From the NCBI RefSeq assembly GCF_003634095.1, contig NZ_RBIR01000006.1, forward strand, positions 124,001 through 188,000: a stretch of 64,000 bases of DNA. The letters are read 5' to 3'. Each line of letters starts with the position of its first letter. Position 1 is the stretch's first letter. Both the position numbers and the translations under genes were made by a program. Below are positions 26,788 to 35,608 of the stretch, piece after piece. Source of the stretch: Arthrobacter oryzae (GTDB lineage Bacteria > Actinomycetota > Actinomycetes > Actinomycetales > Micrococcaceae). The notes below the pieces were generated by a model. That model worked only from the letters and a program-made list of their open reading frames with translations, was not told the DNA's origin and searched no databases.

Positions 26788-28797
26788 ATGGGCTTCATCG
26801 GAGAGACCCGGTTCAGTCTTCTGAAACCTGACTCACCGGATTGGGTGGCGTCGAATGGCAGCCGGTTCCGGTCGTCAGAGGAATACCGGAACTACTTGTA
26901 TTCCACTGAACGGTTAGACGTAAGGTGCGAGATCTTCTTTGACGTCTCACTGCCGCAGTTGACCCTAGCCTCAACTGGAGTGGAATATCGCCATGTGGTG
27001 TCCTACTCCGAGTCGCTGCCGGCGAAATACCAGAAGCGGCTGGAACAGGCCGAGCGGGAGTTCGAATTCCTTGTCCTTGACCGTCAGTCGGAAGGCTCTA
27101 CCGGGAGTTCCTCGCTCGAAATCGCCAAACAGATCTTTGGGCCGGACGGCTCGGAGAACCGCGCAGGGACCCCCTTTGGCTGGTTCCGACTCGACGACGA
27201 TGATCTGCTGTCGGCGGACTATTTCCAGCAAATGTTGCCCTACATCACTGCCGCAAATGCTGGCATGCAGGTCAGTTTGGGGACAGGCCTCACTGCGCTG
27301 GTCGAGGACGGTCGCTTCTACAATCCGCGGATTTCTTATTCCCCAATGATCGCCATTGGCTTGCTAAGAGTCTGCATGTTTGATGGCAGCGGAGAGCTTA
27401 TCCGGCCTATAGAGGTGCCGCATAATCAGTCCGACCGCTTTAACCCGCTGATCCTTGACTCTAGGAAGATCAGCTATCTGTGGCTTCGGCACCCGACTCA
27501 AGACACAGCTCTGCGCAAAGCCGAATATGGGTCGTCTGAGCAACTCGAACAGACGCTGAAGGATTTGTCCAGATTTCCCCGCGTCCTCTCCATGGACGAC
27601 GTGGTTCGGGCATTTCCTTTGGGTGGAGAGCGATTCTCGCCGGCTCCGAACACCGATCTCACGTTGATTGCTGCAAGCCCAGCCGTCTCGGGCCTCGACG
27701 AGCAGGGACTCCGTCTGGAGACAGGTCGAACCGATCGCCTCATCCAAGTCGAGATAACTCTCGACTGCGGGCCCGAAGCCGGTGCAGGAAACGCGTTGCT
27801 TGGCCTCGGACTTGTTGATTCGGAGGGGAAGCCCTTAGGCCCGGACGTGATGCGCGAGGAGCTGCGTCAGCGAGGATTGCTGTACTCCGAAGTGCCCGGA
27901 ATCGGGCACTTTCGATACCTCAACCTGCGGCCTGGCCAAGCGGACTATTCGACGACTCTCAATCTGCCGCGGGGCGTCTTCTGCACCTCAATTCTCATCA
28001 GGCGGTGGAATAATTCTGCGCTGAGCATTCGAGTGACACGTTGTGAAGTCTTTGGCTTCAAAATCCGCGACAGCCGGGGGACTAAAACCAAGGCGGACCG
28101 TGTGTTCATCTGGGGTAGTTGCGTTTCGCGGGATCCTTTCGAGCTCGAGACGACCGTAGACCTTGTCGACTACCGAGCCCGGGCGTCCCTCGGGAGTGCT
28201 TTCGCCGATCGTCCGTTGGGGTGGGAGACACAGGTTGATATCGACTCTCTCGCCAGCCCGTTTCAGCGCCGCATGGTGACGACCGACGTCACCAAGACTC
28301 TGGCCGGTGATCTGCGAAACACAGACTTCGACGTCCTGGTCTTGGACTTCATTGACGAGCGCATGAGTACGGTGGAATTCGGTGGTTCTGTCGTGACGGA
28401 CTCGCCCGAGTTGGCGGCTACTGGATTCGCTGCTGATGCCGAACGCAAACGTGAGCCTTGGACCGCTGAGGGATGGGCACAGCGCAGAGCGGGCGTGAGC
28501 GCGCTTCTTAGAGTTGTCGATCCTTCACGTATTATCGTGAATCGTGTCTACTGGGCGACGAAAGACGACGCAGGACAGGAATTTGCGCAGGGCTTGTGGA
28601 TTGCGAAGAACAATGCATTTCTTGGCCAGCTCTACGCCATCTTCGAAGCGGTACCGGGGATCCGTTTTATAGATTATCCAGAGTCCCTAAGGATTGCGGA
28701 TTCCGACCATAAGTGGGGGCGGCAGCCATACCACTTCATTCCGGCACTAAACGAACATTACCTCTGGGAGTTAGAAACGCTGCTTGCCGCCGGCTGA
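26788..28797 (+). CDS. Rhamnosyltransferase-like + beta module + DUF6270 fusion
   Basis: 669 aa with three parts. Residues 1-300 match the putative rhamnosyl transferase family (Rhamno_transf), with GWFRLDDDDLLSADYF (DDDD at 136-139). Residues ~310-425 are the beta-rich module also seen in the Asp2-like hydrolase (PGIGHFRYLNLRPG). Residues ~438-669 match DUF6270: FIWGSCVSRDPFEL at its start and a SGNH-like layout, ending with SDHKWGRQPYHFIPALNEHY. The ATG at 26788 is preferred to the GTG at 26761 because GAGAGGGA lies about 8 nt upstream. It is the last gene of the plus block and converges on the beta-helix gene. Likely transfers and then modifies a glycan residue. Confidence 0.78.
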   Translation: MGFIGETRFSLLKPDSPDWVASNGSRFRSSEEYRNYLYSTERLDVRCEIFFDVSLPQLTLASTGVEYRHVVSYSESLPAKYQKRLEQAEREFEFLVLDRQSEGSTGSSSLEIAKQIFGPDGSENRAGTPFGWFRLDDDDLLSADYFQQMLPYITAANAGMQVSLGTGLTALVEDGRFYNPRISYSPMIAIGLLRVCMFDGSGELIRPIEVPHNQSDRFNPLILDSRKISYLWLRHPTQDTALRKAEYGSSEQLEQTLKDLSRFPRVLSMDDVVRAFPLGGERFSPAPNTDLTLIAASPAVSGLDEQGLRLETGRTDRLIQVEITLDCGPEAGAGNALLGLGLVDSEGKPLGPDVMREELRQRGLLYSEVPGIGHFRYLNLRPGQADYSTTLNLPRGVFCTSILIRRWNNSALSIRVTRCEVFGFKIRDSRGTKTKADRVFIWGSCVSRDPFELETTVDLVDYRARASLGSAFADRPLGWETQVDIDSLASPFQRRMVTTDVTKTLAGDLRNTDFDVLVLDFIDERMSTVEFGGSVVTDSPELAATGFAADAERKREPWTAEGWAQRRAGVSALLRVVDPSRIIVNRVYWATKDDAGQEFAQGLWIAKNNAFLGQLYAIFEAVPGIRFIDYPESLRIADSDHKWGRQPYHFIPALNEHYLWELETLLAAG

Positions 28798-28865
28798 GTC
28801 TAATCAAGCATGTGGTGCGGAGAAGCAGGCACGTCTGGACTGGTGGATAATTGATCTGGCGGTGA

Positions 28866-30512
28866 CTAGAGCAAATACCAGGTGGCAGCTTTACGAATCC
28901 GAGTTTCGCCGGTTCTCTGATCGACGTAGGAGGACCCATTCCTGCCGCCCATAGATCCCCCATAGACTGGGCCTTGGTACCGGTGTGTGACCTCGACGTT
29001 GCCAGTTTGCACAGGGGGAACGACGTTTCCCAGGGGCGCATTTTGATAGTGAATGCTGATGTTTACGTTGGTGTACATGCCAATATCCGCACCGGCTGCG
29101 GTTGCGACGTTAGTGCGCCACGCTGCCTGACCGCGTGAACAGATCACGTCATTAATGTAAACGTTCTTTGTGATGGTTTGCTTCGTGTCGAACAGAAGAC
29201 ATTGTGCTGCCGATGCTGCCGTGTCGATAATTCCTCCAGTAATGCGGATGTCACTGACACCGGAAAGCGAATTATCAAAGCCGTCCTTGCCAATGAACAC
29301 TGTGGTTGCCTTCGTATCCCGGAAATTAGGACTTACGATGTCGAAATGCCTCACGCTGTTTAAATACAAAGCAACGTGAGCCGAATAAGATCTTCTGCGT
29401 TTCCGGACAACAGGCGTCACGAGTGCGACATTTTCGCAGAAGCCGAAGTTGAACTGACTAAAGTTGTTGATCCCGGCTGCGTCAGTGTTCGAGTCTTCCG
29501 CCAAGCAGTTGATGTAGCGAATGTTGGAATGCCAGTGCCCCACGGCGCCGAGGGCCTTGAAGGCTGCGCCTCCAGTGGAAACGTTACCTGGCGCGTTTCC
29601 TGGATTACGGCTGATGCAGTTCTCATATGTAATATCCGTGACCGCGCCCCCGCCTCCGATCCGGTAGGAGTGCTCCGGCGCCCCGTCAATAGTCCAGTCA
29701 TGGAATCGAAGCCCGTACGTGTTGTAATCCAACACGGACTCGATGAGCAGCCCGTTCATACCGCTGAACGGGCCGGCGAATGACGAAGGTGAAGTGCCTG
29801 AAATGGTGGCGCGCGGGAAGCTGACATTCGCCACGTTGTTTTGCACGTACACGCCGAGGATGAAGTTGCGGATGTCAATATTAGAGATACATGAATCCGC
29901 GAGGTTCAGTATCCGAACCGGGCGTTGGAAGCCCGAGACCTCAATTCTGTCGATGCGAACGTTCGTGCGGGCTGTCGTGTTCACGGATTGGGCATTCCCA
30001 ATGACGACCCCGTTCAAGCCCGGGGTGTCTCCTTGTGTGGAAACGACTCGGAGATGGCAAATGTGTACGTTGCTGCCGGCGACGTAGACGCCCTGATCGT
30101 ACGTCGTGGCATGTCCGGGAGTTTGGACGTCCAGAAGGTCGGCATTGAAGCCATCGTTGGTGACGACGGCCCATGCGCCGATAGTGGTCTTAACGAGTTT
30201 CGAGCCGTTGGATACCAGCGTCATATTCTTGGGTGCGCTGATGGAGGACGTGATGAGATACGTTTTTTCAACCCCTAAGAGGAGGGTCTTTCCCTGTGCC
30301 GCGGTGAAAGCGTTCTGCAGCGCCGCCGTTCCGGCCACTGTTCCGTCGCCAGCGCCGGGATAGTCATCGGCGAAGATCGAGACTGCCGTGGCTTGAGCTA
30401 TATTTCCGGTCGCTGTCGGACGGGCGAGGGCCTGGGCTGCTGGGGTTCCCTGAGGGCCGGCGGCGAGTCCGAGGCTTGCGAAAACGATAGCTCCCCGCCG
30501 CGTCACTGACAT
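28866..30512 (-). CDS. Exported right-handed beta-helix protein
   Basis: 548 aa. The N-terminus MSVTRRGAIVFASLGLAAG contains a twin-arginine-like motif and hydrophobic core, so Tat or Sec export is likely. The body begins IFADDYPGAGDGTVAGTAALQNAF, the start typical of pectate-lyase-like (PF12708-type) proteins, and continues with coil repeats (NVRIDRIEVSGFQ, ISNIDIRNF, IRYINCLAEDSN). No catalytic set can be assigned by eye. The ATG at 30512 is preferred to 30518 because AAAGG is then about 9 nt away. It could be a glycan lyase or remodelling enzyme, or a surface structural protein. The 144 bp before it (30513-30656) contains no gene. Confidence 0.8.
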   Translation of the reverse strand: MSVTRRGAIVFASLGLAAGPQGTPAAQALARPTATGNIAQATAVSIFADDYPGAGDGTVAGTAALQNAFTAAQGKTLLLGVEKTYLITSSISAPKNMTLVSNGSKLVKTTIGAWAVVTNDGFNADLLDVQTPGHATTYDQGVYVAGSNVHICHLRVVSTQGDTPGLNGVVIGNAQSVNTTARTNVRIDRIEVSGFQRPVRILNLADSCISNIDIRNFILGVYVQNNVANVSFPRATISGTSPSSFAGPFSGMNGLLIESVLDYNTYGLRFHDWTIDGAPEHSYRIGGGGAVTDITYENCISRNPGNAPGNVSTGGAAFKALGAVGHWHSNIRYINCLAEDSNTDAAGINNFSQFNFGFCENVALVTPVVRKRRRSYSAHVALYLNSVRHFDIVSPNFRDTKATTVFIGKDGFDNSLSGVSDIRITGGIIDTAASAAQCLLFDTKQTITKNVYINDVICSRGQAAWRTNVATAAGADIGMYTNVNISIHYQNAPLGNVVPPVQTGNVEVTHRYQGPVYGGSMGGRNGSSYVDQRTGETRIRKAATWYLL

Positions 30513-30656
30513 GACCATCAGCCTTTCATCCGGCTACAAGCATCCCCTAAGCCAGAGTGAACCGCCGATCTTGGAAAAACCTTTGGTACAGGACACAACC
30601 GCTCGCCTCGTTGTCCGGACGTTGAAGCCGCACTTACGCTCAGGTGCGAAAATCGG

Positions 30657-32666
30657 CTAAATCGAGGCGATCAGGTCAGACACGTCGCGCGTGAAAGACG
30701 TCAGCGAGTAGTTGTGTCGAACATATTCCTGGCCATGAGCGCCGCTGGCCTGGAAGATTGGTTCCTCTCTGTTCGCCAAAATGTAATCCCGCATGCTGTA
30801 AATATCTTCATGGATGTACTGTTTTGGGTACAGGAACTCGACCCCGCGCCAAGGCAAAAACATTGCCTGATTACCTGCGGCAAAGGCCTCGGCAGGCGCC
30901 ACATGGAAACTTTCAAAATCACTGAGCGAAAGAACGAACCCGATATTGGCAAGTTCGGTGGAGGTGTCCACCCAGCCTGCGTATGACACTGCTTCGGACA
31001 ATCCGTGGTCGACGATGAACCTGTCACACTCCTCGTAGTAGAGTCGCTCGTCGTCGTCGCGGATGACCCACGGGAGTTCCTCTGGTCGCTTGCCGTAGAT
31101 GGTAAGCGTGTAGCGCGAATCCTGCAGTCGTAGGCTGTAGAGCAATCGAAGTGACTTCAGCAGCCCCTTGCGCTTGGGCACCGGGCCCACAAGCCCGAGA
31201 CGGAAGAGTCTGTCCTGGCCAACGCCTTGGGCGTATTTGTCCTCCACGATGAAGTTAGGAATCACGCGCACCTTAGTGCGGTCGACCTCGAAGGTGCGGA
31301 TCATGTCCTCAGCGGTGTGAGCACTGACCGAGAAGAAGCAGTCAACGGCCGATTGCCTAATCTTTAGGCCAAAGTCGCGGGTCAATTCAAAGAGGTGCAG
31401 CCTTACGATCAGTTTCTGGTACGTTTTCTTGTGCTCGGCGTACCACACCGCGTTACCGAGCAACCATTCGCAGAAGATGACATCTGCCCAACCCAACAAC
31501 TCGGCGCTTCGTTCCTTGTCATGGCTATCATGGCCGGGCCATTCATCGATCCGGACGTCGTAGACTACTTCCAGCGCGGGAATTGCGGCTTTGATGAACT
31601 TCAGATCGCTGCCGGCAATCAGGAGACGCAGCCGAAGGTTCTGACGGATCCTAGTTATGTCGCCAAGCTCCAGAGCCTCAAGGGTCTCGCGGATTCTGGG
31701 CCGGACTTTGAGGCTCTGCATGGCTATCGAGTGGCGCTGAACAAATGCCGAAAACTCCAGCAGGCTTGCGTCCGGGAGTTCATCCGAATCGAATTTGTAC
31801 AACTGTTCGATTGCGTGGCGGACTGCAACGGCCCCCCTGAGTTTCAGGTAGCTCAGCCCTGCCGACGAGAGAATCTGTTCGGCTTGTTCCCAGACCGTCA
31901 GGTGCGAGGCCAAGTCGCGTGCGCTGTACTGCTGAGTGGCTGACCGAACGACACTGACCGTCTTGTGATACACAATGCCCGGCTCATCAAGGTAGGACAC
32001 TTTCCGCGCACGCGTCAGGACTGTCAGCAGGAATATCGTATCCTCGCCCATGTGAAGCTCTTCAGGCCATTGGATGGAGTGATCGAGTAAAAGGGACCGC
32101 CGCACCAACGTTGAATTGGTCGTGCTCTGAGACCTGACGATCTGCGAAATTTGGGCAACCGGTGGTGCATCGGCCTTGAAGCCAGCGACGCGGTCGACGA
32201 CGACGTTTGGCTTTCCGAGCTCGGCTAGTTCCAAGGCAGTCCGCACCAGATCGGCGGACTCGTCAACCGCGAGGCAGTATTGGGCGTGCAGTGCCCCGGC
32301 ATGGACTTCATCATCCGGATCCAGGAAGAAAACGAATTCGCCCTTTGCCGCGGTTACGCCGACGTTTCTGGGCCGGGATGGGGAGCCGCTGTTGGCGTCG
32401 AGCGCCACGATGCTCCATTGGGGGTGGTGGACTTGTCTGTCCCGAATTTTGTCGACAGTCCTGTCTGAAGAGCCATCATCGACAAAAATCACCTCAAATT
32501 CGGATCGCTCGAACTCCAGGCCAACTTTCTCTAAAGAAGCAAAGCAGCGGTCGATCTTCGTTTCCACGTTGTAGCAGGGAACAATTATGCTGACTTTCAT
32601 TGCATCGACCTCGTCGTTTGGGTTTCCAGATGCTTTTGAACCTATTGCGTTATTGAGATCAGACAT
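30657..32666 (-). CDS. Fused GT2-GT4 glycosyltransferase
   Basis: 669 aa. Residues ~23-290 are a GT2 (GT-A) domain: MKVSIIVPCYNVETKID, VDDGSSD (62-68) and FLDPDDE (115-120 region), with GEDTIFLLTVL as the acceptor-side motif. Residues ~340-669 form a GT4-like GT-B domain (VIPNFIVEDKYAQG, LGLVGPVPKRKG, the acidic donor segment SDFESFHVAPAEAFAAGN). The start is uncertain: the ATG at 32666 overlaps the upstream stop by 8 bp, while the ATG at 32600 has a better GAGG site and begins directly at MKVSIIVP. Two transferases in one chain suggest synthesis of a disaccharide repeat, or CDP-glycerol-free teichuronic chemistry. Confidence 0.82.
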   Translation of the reverse strand: MSDLNNAIGSKASGNPNDEVDAMKVSIIVPCYNVETKIDRCFASLEKVGLEFERSEFEVIFVDDGSSDRTVDKIRDRQVHHPQWSIVALDANSGSPSRPRNVGVTAAKGEFVFFLDPDDEVHAGALHAQYCLAVDESADLVRTALELAELGKPNVVVDRVAGFKADAPPVAQISQIVRSQSTTNSTLVRRSLLLDHSIQWPEELHMGEDTIFLLTVLTRARKVSYLDEPGIVYHKTVSVVRSATQQYSARDLASHLTVWEQAEQILSSAGLSYLKLRGAVAVRHAIEQLYKFDSDELPDASLLEFSAFVQRHSIAMQSLKVRPRIRETLEALELGDITRIRQNLRLRLLIAGSDLKFIKAAIPALEVVYDVRIDEWPGHDSHDKERSAELLGWADVIFCEWLLGNAVWYAEHKKTYQKLIVRLHLFELTRDFGLKIRQSAVDCFFSVSAHTAEDMIRTFEVDRTKVRVIPNFIVEDKYAQGVGQDRLFRLGLVGPVPKRKGLLKSLRLLYSLRLQDSRYTLTIYGKRPEELPWVIRDDDERLYYEECDRFIVDHGLSEAVSYAGWVDTSTELANIGFVLSLSDFESFHVAPAEAFAAGNQAMFLPWRGVEFLYPKQYIHEDIYSMRDYILANREEPIFQASGAHGQEYVRHNYSLTSFTRDVSDLIASI

Positions 32667-35541
32667 GATAGAAATCACCGCCGATTGCGGCGCCTGCGTG
32701 TTGCAGGACTGTTTCAATGTAGTCCTGAGGGGCGATGATATCTGCGACCTTGTGGGAGGAGGTAAATTCGTACTTCAAACCCGAGCCGAGGACGATTGGT
32801 GAGTCCACATAAGCGGTATGGAGTTTGGCACGCCTGATGTCCTCCGGAGTAACCTGTGTGTCCGGCGCTAGCACGACGAAATGAGTCGTTGGTATGAGCG
32901 ACTCTGGCAGGACTCCTTGCCGAAGCGCCAGCGCAACTGAGACTACCGTGGCCCCGTACTTGTTGAATTCAGAGTAGAGACTGCGCACCTCTTCATCGGG
33001 TATGGCCGGGGAGAGGAGCAACAAGACGCCTCGTGCAACAGAGGAGAACCCGCTAAAAGACGACAAGGCTGCAGAAGCCTCTGCCGCATTTACGACCGGA
33101 TAGACCACCGTCAGGCGGTCATCGGGACGCTGGTAGCTTGAACCGACGACATCAAGAATTTGTTCGAAACGCGCACGGTATGTGTGATGTTCCAGCACAT
33201 TGTGAAGCGCGCTGTCGCGCTTCCTCTCAATCTCGTCAGGTGTAAGTCCCACGAGCGCACTTCGATCTCGGCCGACTATTGCCAGCGTGTCGCCGAAGAA
33301 CTCTTCCGCTGCTGCAAAGTCGTTGCTCAGTACCAGGGTGTTGCTCGACATTAGTTCGAAGACGCGCCGAGCAAACATTGTAGAGGAGCCGGTGACCGTG
33401 TTGATGTTGAGCCCAAAAATGCTTGACTTGTACACCGACGCCAGTTCGGCATGAGAAACCGCCGGAACAGTGTAGGGGAGTAGTTCTGAGGGGAAGATGT
33501 GCAGTTCATCGGATGAACCGAAGAAGCGGTCAAAGATCTTGATCTTTCGGCCCGTCGCCATAATCTGCCGGAAGATTGCCAGCATTTCTGCAGAGCGATC
33601 TTGATGGTTCGCATACCAGCTTCCGGCGAAGACGACCTCATCAGTCCGCGATGAGCCACCTATGGGATTGAAGAGCTTCGGCTGGGTGGCAAAGGGCAGG
33701 CAATGGACGCTGGGGTGTCCATAATCGTCGCGGTATTTCTCGACACAGTTTCGGTCAGTGGTGAATACGTGATCGAACTTGACGGCGGTATCCACAAAGT
33801 CATGCACCCTGTCGGGATAATGAGTCGGATCTTCTTTATTCCAGAAGACCGTAGGTACGCTTTCAGCTCGACACCATTCCAGAATATCCAGAACCTCGCG
33901 GCGATTTTCATGAGCGAAGTTACTACTGGCGTAGATTCTTCCCTTCCAGGGCCTGGTGCGAGAATCTACGCCTGACCATGCTGATTCGCATAGAAAAAGA
34001 TCCGGCCGTTCTTCCTCGAGCTGCTGCTGCCACGTGGCTGGGTCAAGAACAATAGGATCGAACTCATACTTGAAACTGTTATACGTGAATTCGTCGCAGA
34101 TAATAGCAACTTTGAATTCCTTCGGCTGCTTGGCCGCAGGCGGGCTAGCGATCCGTTGTACACGGCGCTCAGACTGCCTGATATGAGAGTCATTGACCGA
34201 TTCGAGTTGGAGTTCGTTGGCGAGAAGCAGCTCGCCCTCGGCCTCTTCCCACGTTTGGACCGCAACTCTGAGCTCCACAGCGGAGCGAGGAACACCTACT
34301 TGGAATGTGCGCGCGCCGGCAGTACGGGCATCGATGTAGGCGTAGGCTCCATATTCCTGCGAGTGATCGAGACCTGATACGACTTCGGTTGTACCGTTGG
34401 ATGTGACGCAAGCCACTCGCAGGAGGCCGCTTCTTGCAGTGTCCAGGCCTGTGGCCTTTACGACGTCCAAGGTCAGCTTGAAATTTGACTGGCCCCTGGT
34501 TGCAACGCGGATCCACGTCGGCGCCTTGCTAGGGGCGAAGACTGCGGCCTTAGCAGTTTGGGGGTTGAAGAGGAGACCCTTACCGTCCGACTGGAGCGGC
34601 CCGATGCCTGGCGGGAGACCTTCCGCAGCAGACGGCGGAAGTGCGGTGAATGTGATGCCGTTTCGGATCGGTAGGCGCTGCGCACTTGCGTTCCATGCGG
34701 CGAAGCCTAGCTCAGCAGTGACGCAATTGTCCGGCGCGTGGAGCCGGAAAATGAACTGGCCATCACTGTCGGGTTCGATATAAAAGTAGTCACCAAGGGG
34801 GCCAGTCGGGATCTCCACCCGGGACGACACATCCGTACCAAACTTGTCCAGGAACTTCACAATGACGACGCCGACCTTCGGGGCCCCGAAGGCGGCGGGG
34901 TCCAGGACATTAATTCGACCCTCAAGGTCCTTGGTTTCGTGAAGAGAGACCGCACTCCAGACAGGGGACTTGCCGAGGACCAAGGACCCCTCCGAGTCCT
35001 CGTCGGGGGAAATAGTCCCATGGCCGGTGATCTGCCCGGTCTGGCCCAATGACTTTGTTGGCAACGGTTGCCGCACCGTTTGCTCGATCGATACGCCGTT
35101 TTGAAGACTGATGGACCCCGGGGTCGCCTTCCAGGCTGCAAAGCCGAGCGCCACGGAGGCGCAGCCGGTTGGCGTTCGGAGTGTAAAGGCCGGAACTCCC
35201 TCGGGGCCCGGAATCAGGTAGACGTAGTGACCGTTCTTGCCTGAGGCAAGCTTTGCTTCGCTCGCCAGTTCGCCCCCGCTTCGATCGAGATACTTGATCC
35301 AGATGACGCCGGCCTTAGCGGCAAGGTGCCCGCTGCCTTGGACTAGACCTACTTTAACGGTGAGTTCGGAATTGCCTGCTACCTCGGCTCTCAGCCATTG
35401 GGAACGCTTGACGAGGGCGATACCCGAGTTGGCCGGAAGTCGCGGATCAAGCCGGAACTCGGTTCGTGGCAGGCCCGTCGGGGAATCGTGCCACGTGCGC
35501 TGAAGCTTAGCGCGGGGCTTATCGAGAATGGTCCGAAGCAT
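32659..35541 (-). CDS. Three beta modules + CgeB-like glycosyltransferase + degenerate GT2 domain
   Basis: 960 aa. Residues 46-153, 192-300 and 341-448 are three tandem beta-rich modules with the pattern Y-x-Y-L/I ... F-x-L ... P ... W (e.g. GHYVYLIPGPEG, GDYFYIEPDSDG; ALGFAAWKA, ELGFAAWNA). Residues ~475-800 are a CgeB-like GT paralogous to the one at 23540-25447 (CESAWSG, FWNKEDPTHYPDR, CLPFATQPKLFNPI). Residues ~805-960 resemble a GT2 domain but have APDTQ where an acidic DXD motif is expected, so this part is probably inactive. The ATG at 35541 has GGAGAG 6 nt before it; longer readings run into wecB. No signal peptide. Possibly a scaffold that also transfers sugar. Confidence 0.78.
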   Translation of the reverse strand: MLRTILDKPRAKLQRTWHDSPTGLPRTEFRLDPRLPANSGIALVKRSQWLRAEVAGNSELTVKVGLVQGSGHLAAKAGVIWIKYLDRSGGELASEAKLASGKNGHYVYLIPGPEGVPAFTLRTPTGCASVALGFAAWKATPGSISLQNGVSIEQTVRQPLPTKSLGQTGQITGHGTISPDEDSEGSLVLGKSPVWSAVSLHETKDLEGRINVLDPAAFGAPKVGVVIVKFLDKFGTDVSSRVEIPTGPLGDYFYIEPDSDGQFIFRLHAPDNCVTAELGFAAWNASAQRLPIRNGITFTALPPSAAEGLPPGIGPLQSDGKGLLFNPQTAKAAVFAPSKAPTWIRVATRGQSNFKLTLDVVKATGLDTARSGLLRVACVTSNGTTEVVSGLDHSQEYGAYAYIDARTAGARTFQVGVPRSAVELRVAVQTWEEAEGELLLANELQLESVNDSHIRQSERRVQRIASPPAAKQPKEFKVAIICDEFTYNSFKYEFDPIVLDPATWQQQLEEERPDLFLCESAWSGVDSRTRPWKGRIYASSNFAHENRREVLDILEWCRAESVPTVFWNKEDPTHYPDRVHDFVDTAVKFDHVFTTDRNCVEKYRDDYGHPSVHCLPFATQPKLFNPIGGSSRTDEVVFAGSWYANHQDRSAEMLAIFRQIMATGRKIKIFDRFFGSSDELHIFPSELLPYTVPAVSHAELASVYKSSIFGLNINTVTGSSTMFARRVFELMSSNTLVLSNDFAAAEEFFGDTLAIVGRDRSALVGLTPDEIERKRDSALHNVLEHHTYRARFEQILDVVGSSYQRPDDRLTVVYPVVNAAEASAALSSFSGFSSVARGVLLLLSPAIPDEEVRSLYSEFNKYGATVVSVALALRQGVLPESLIPTTHFVVLAPDTQVTPEDIRRAKLHTAYVDSPIVLGSGLKYEFTSSHKVADIIAPQDYIETVLQHAGAAIGGDFYHV

Positions 35542-35608
35542 GCAGTTCTCTCCAAATAGCTGAAAGCTGTGTTCTAAAAAGGTGTCAACGTTGGCGCCGG
35601 TAGGGCGG

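Noticed and set aside
28866..30512. Beta-helix protein as a prophage tailspike
   Set aside because: It has an export signal, and no other phage gene, integrase or attachment site is visible nearby.
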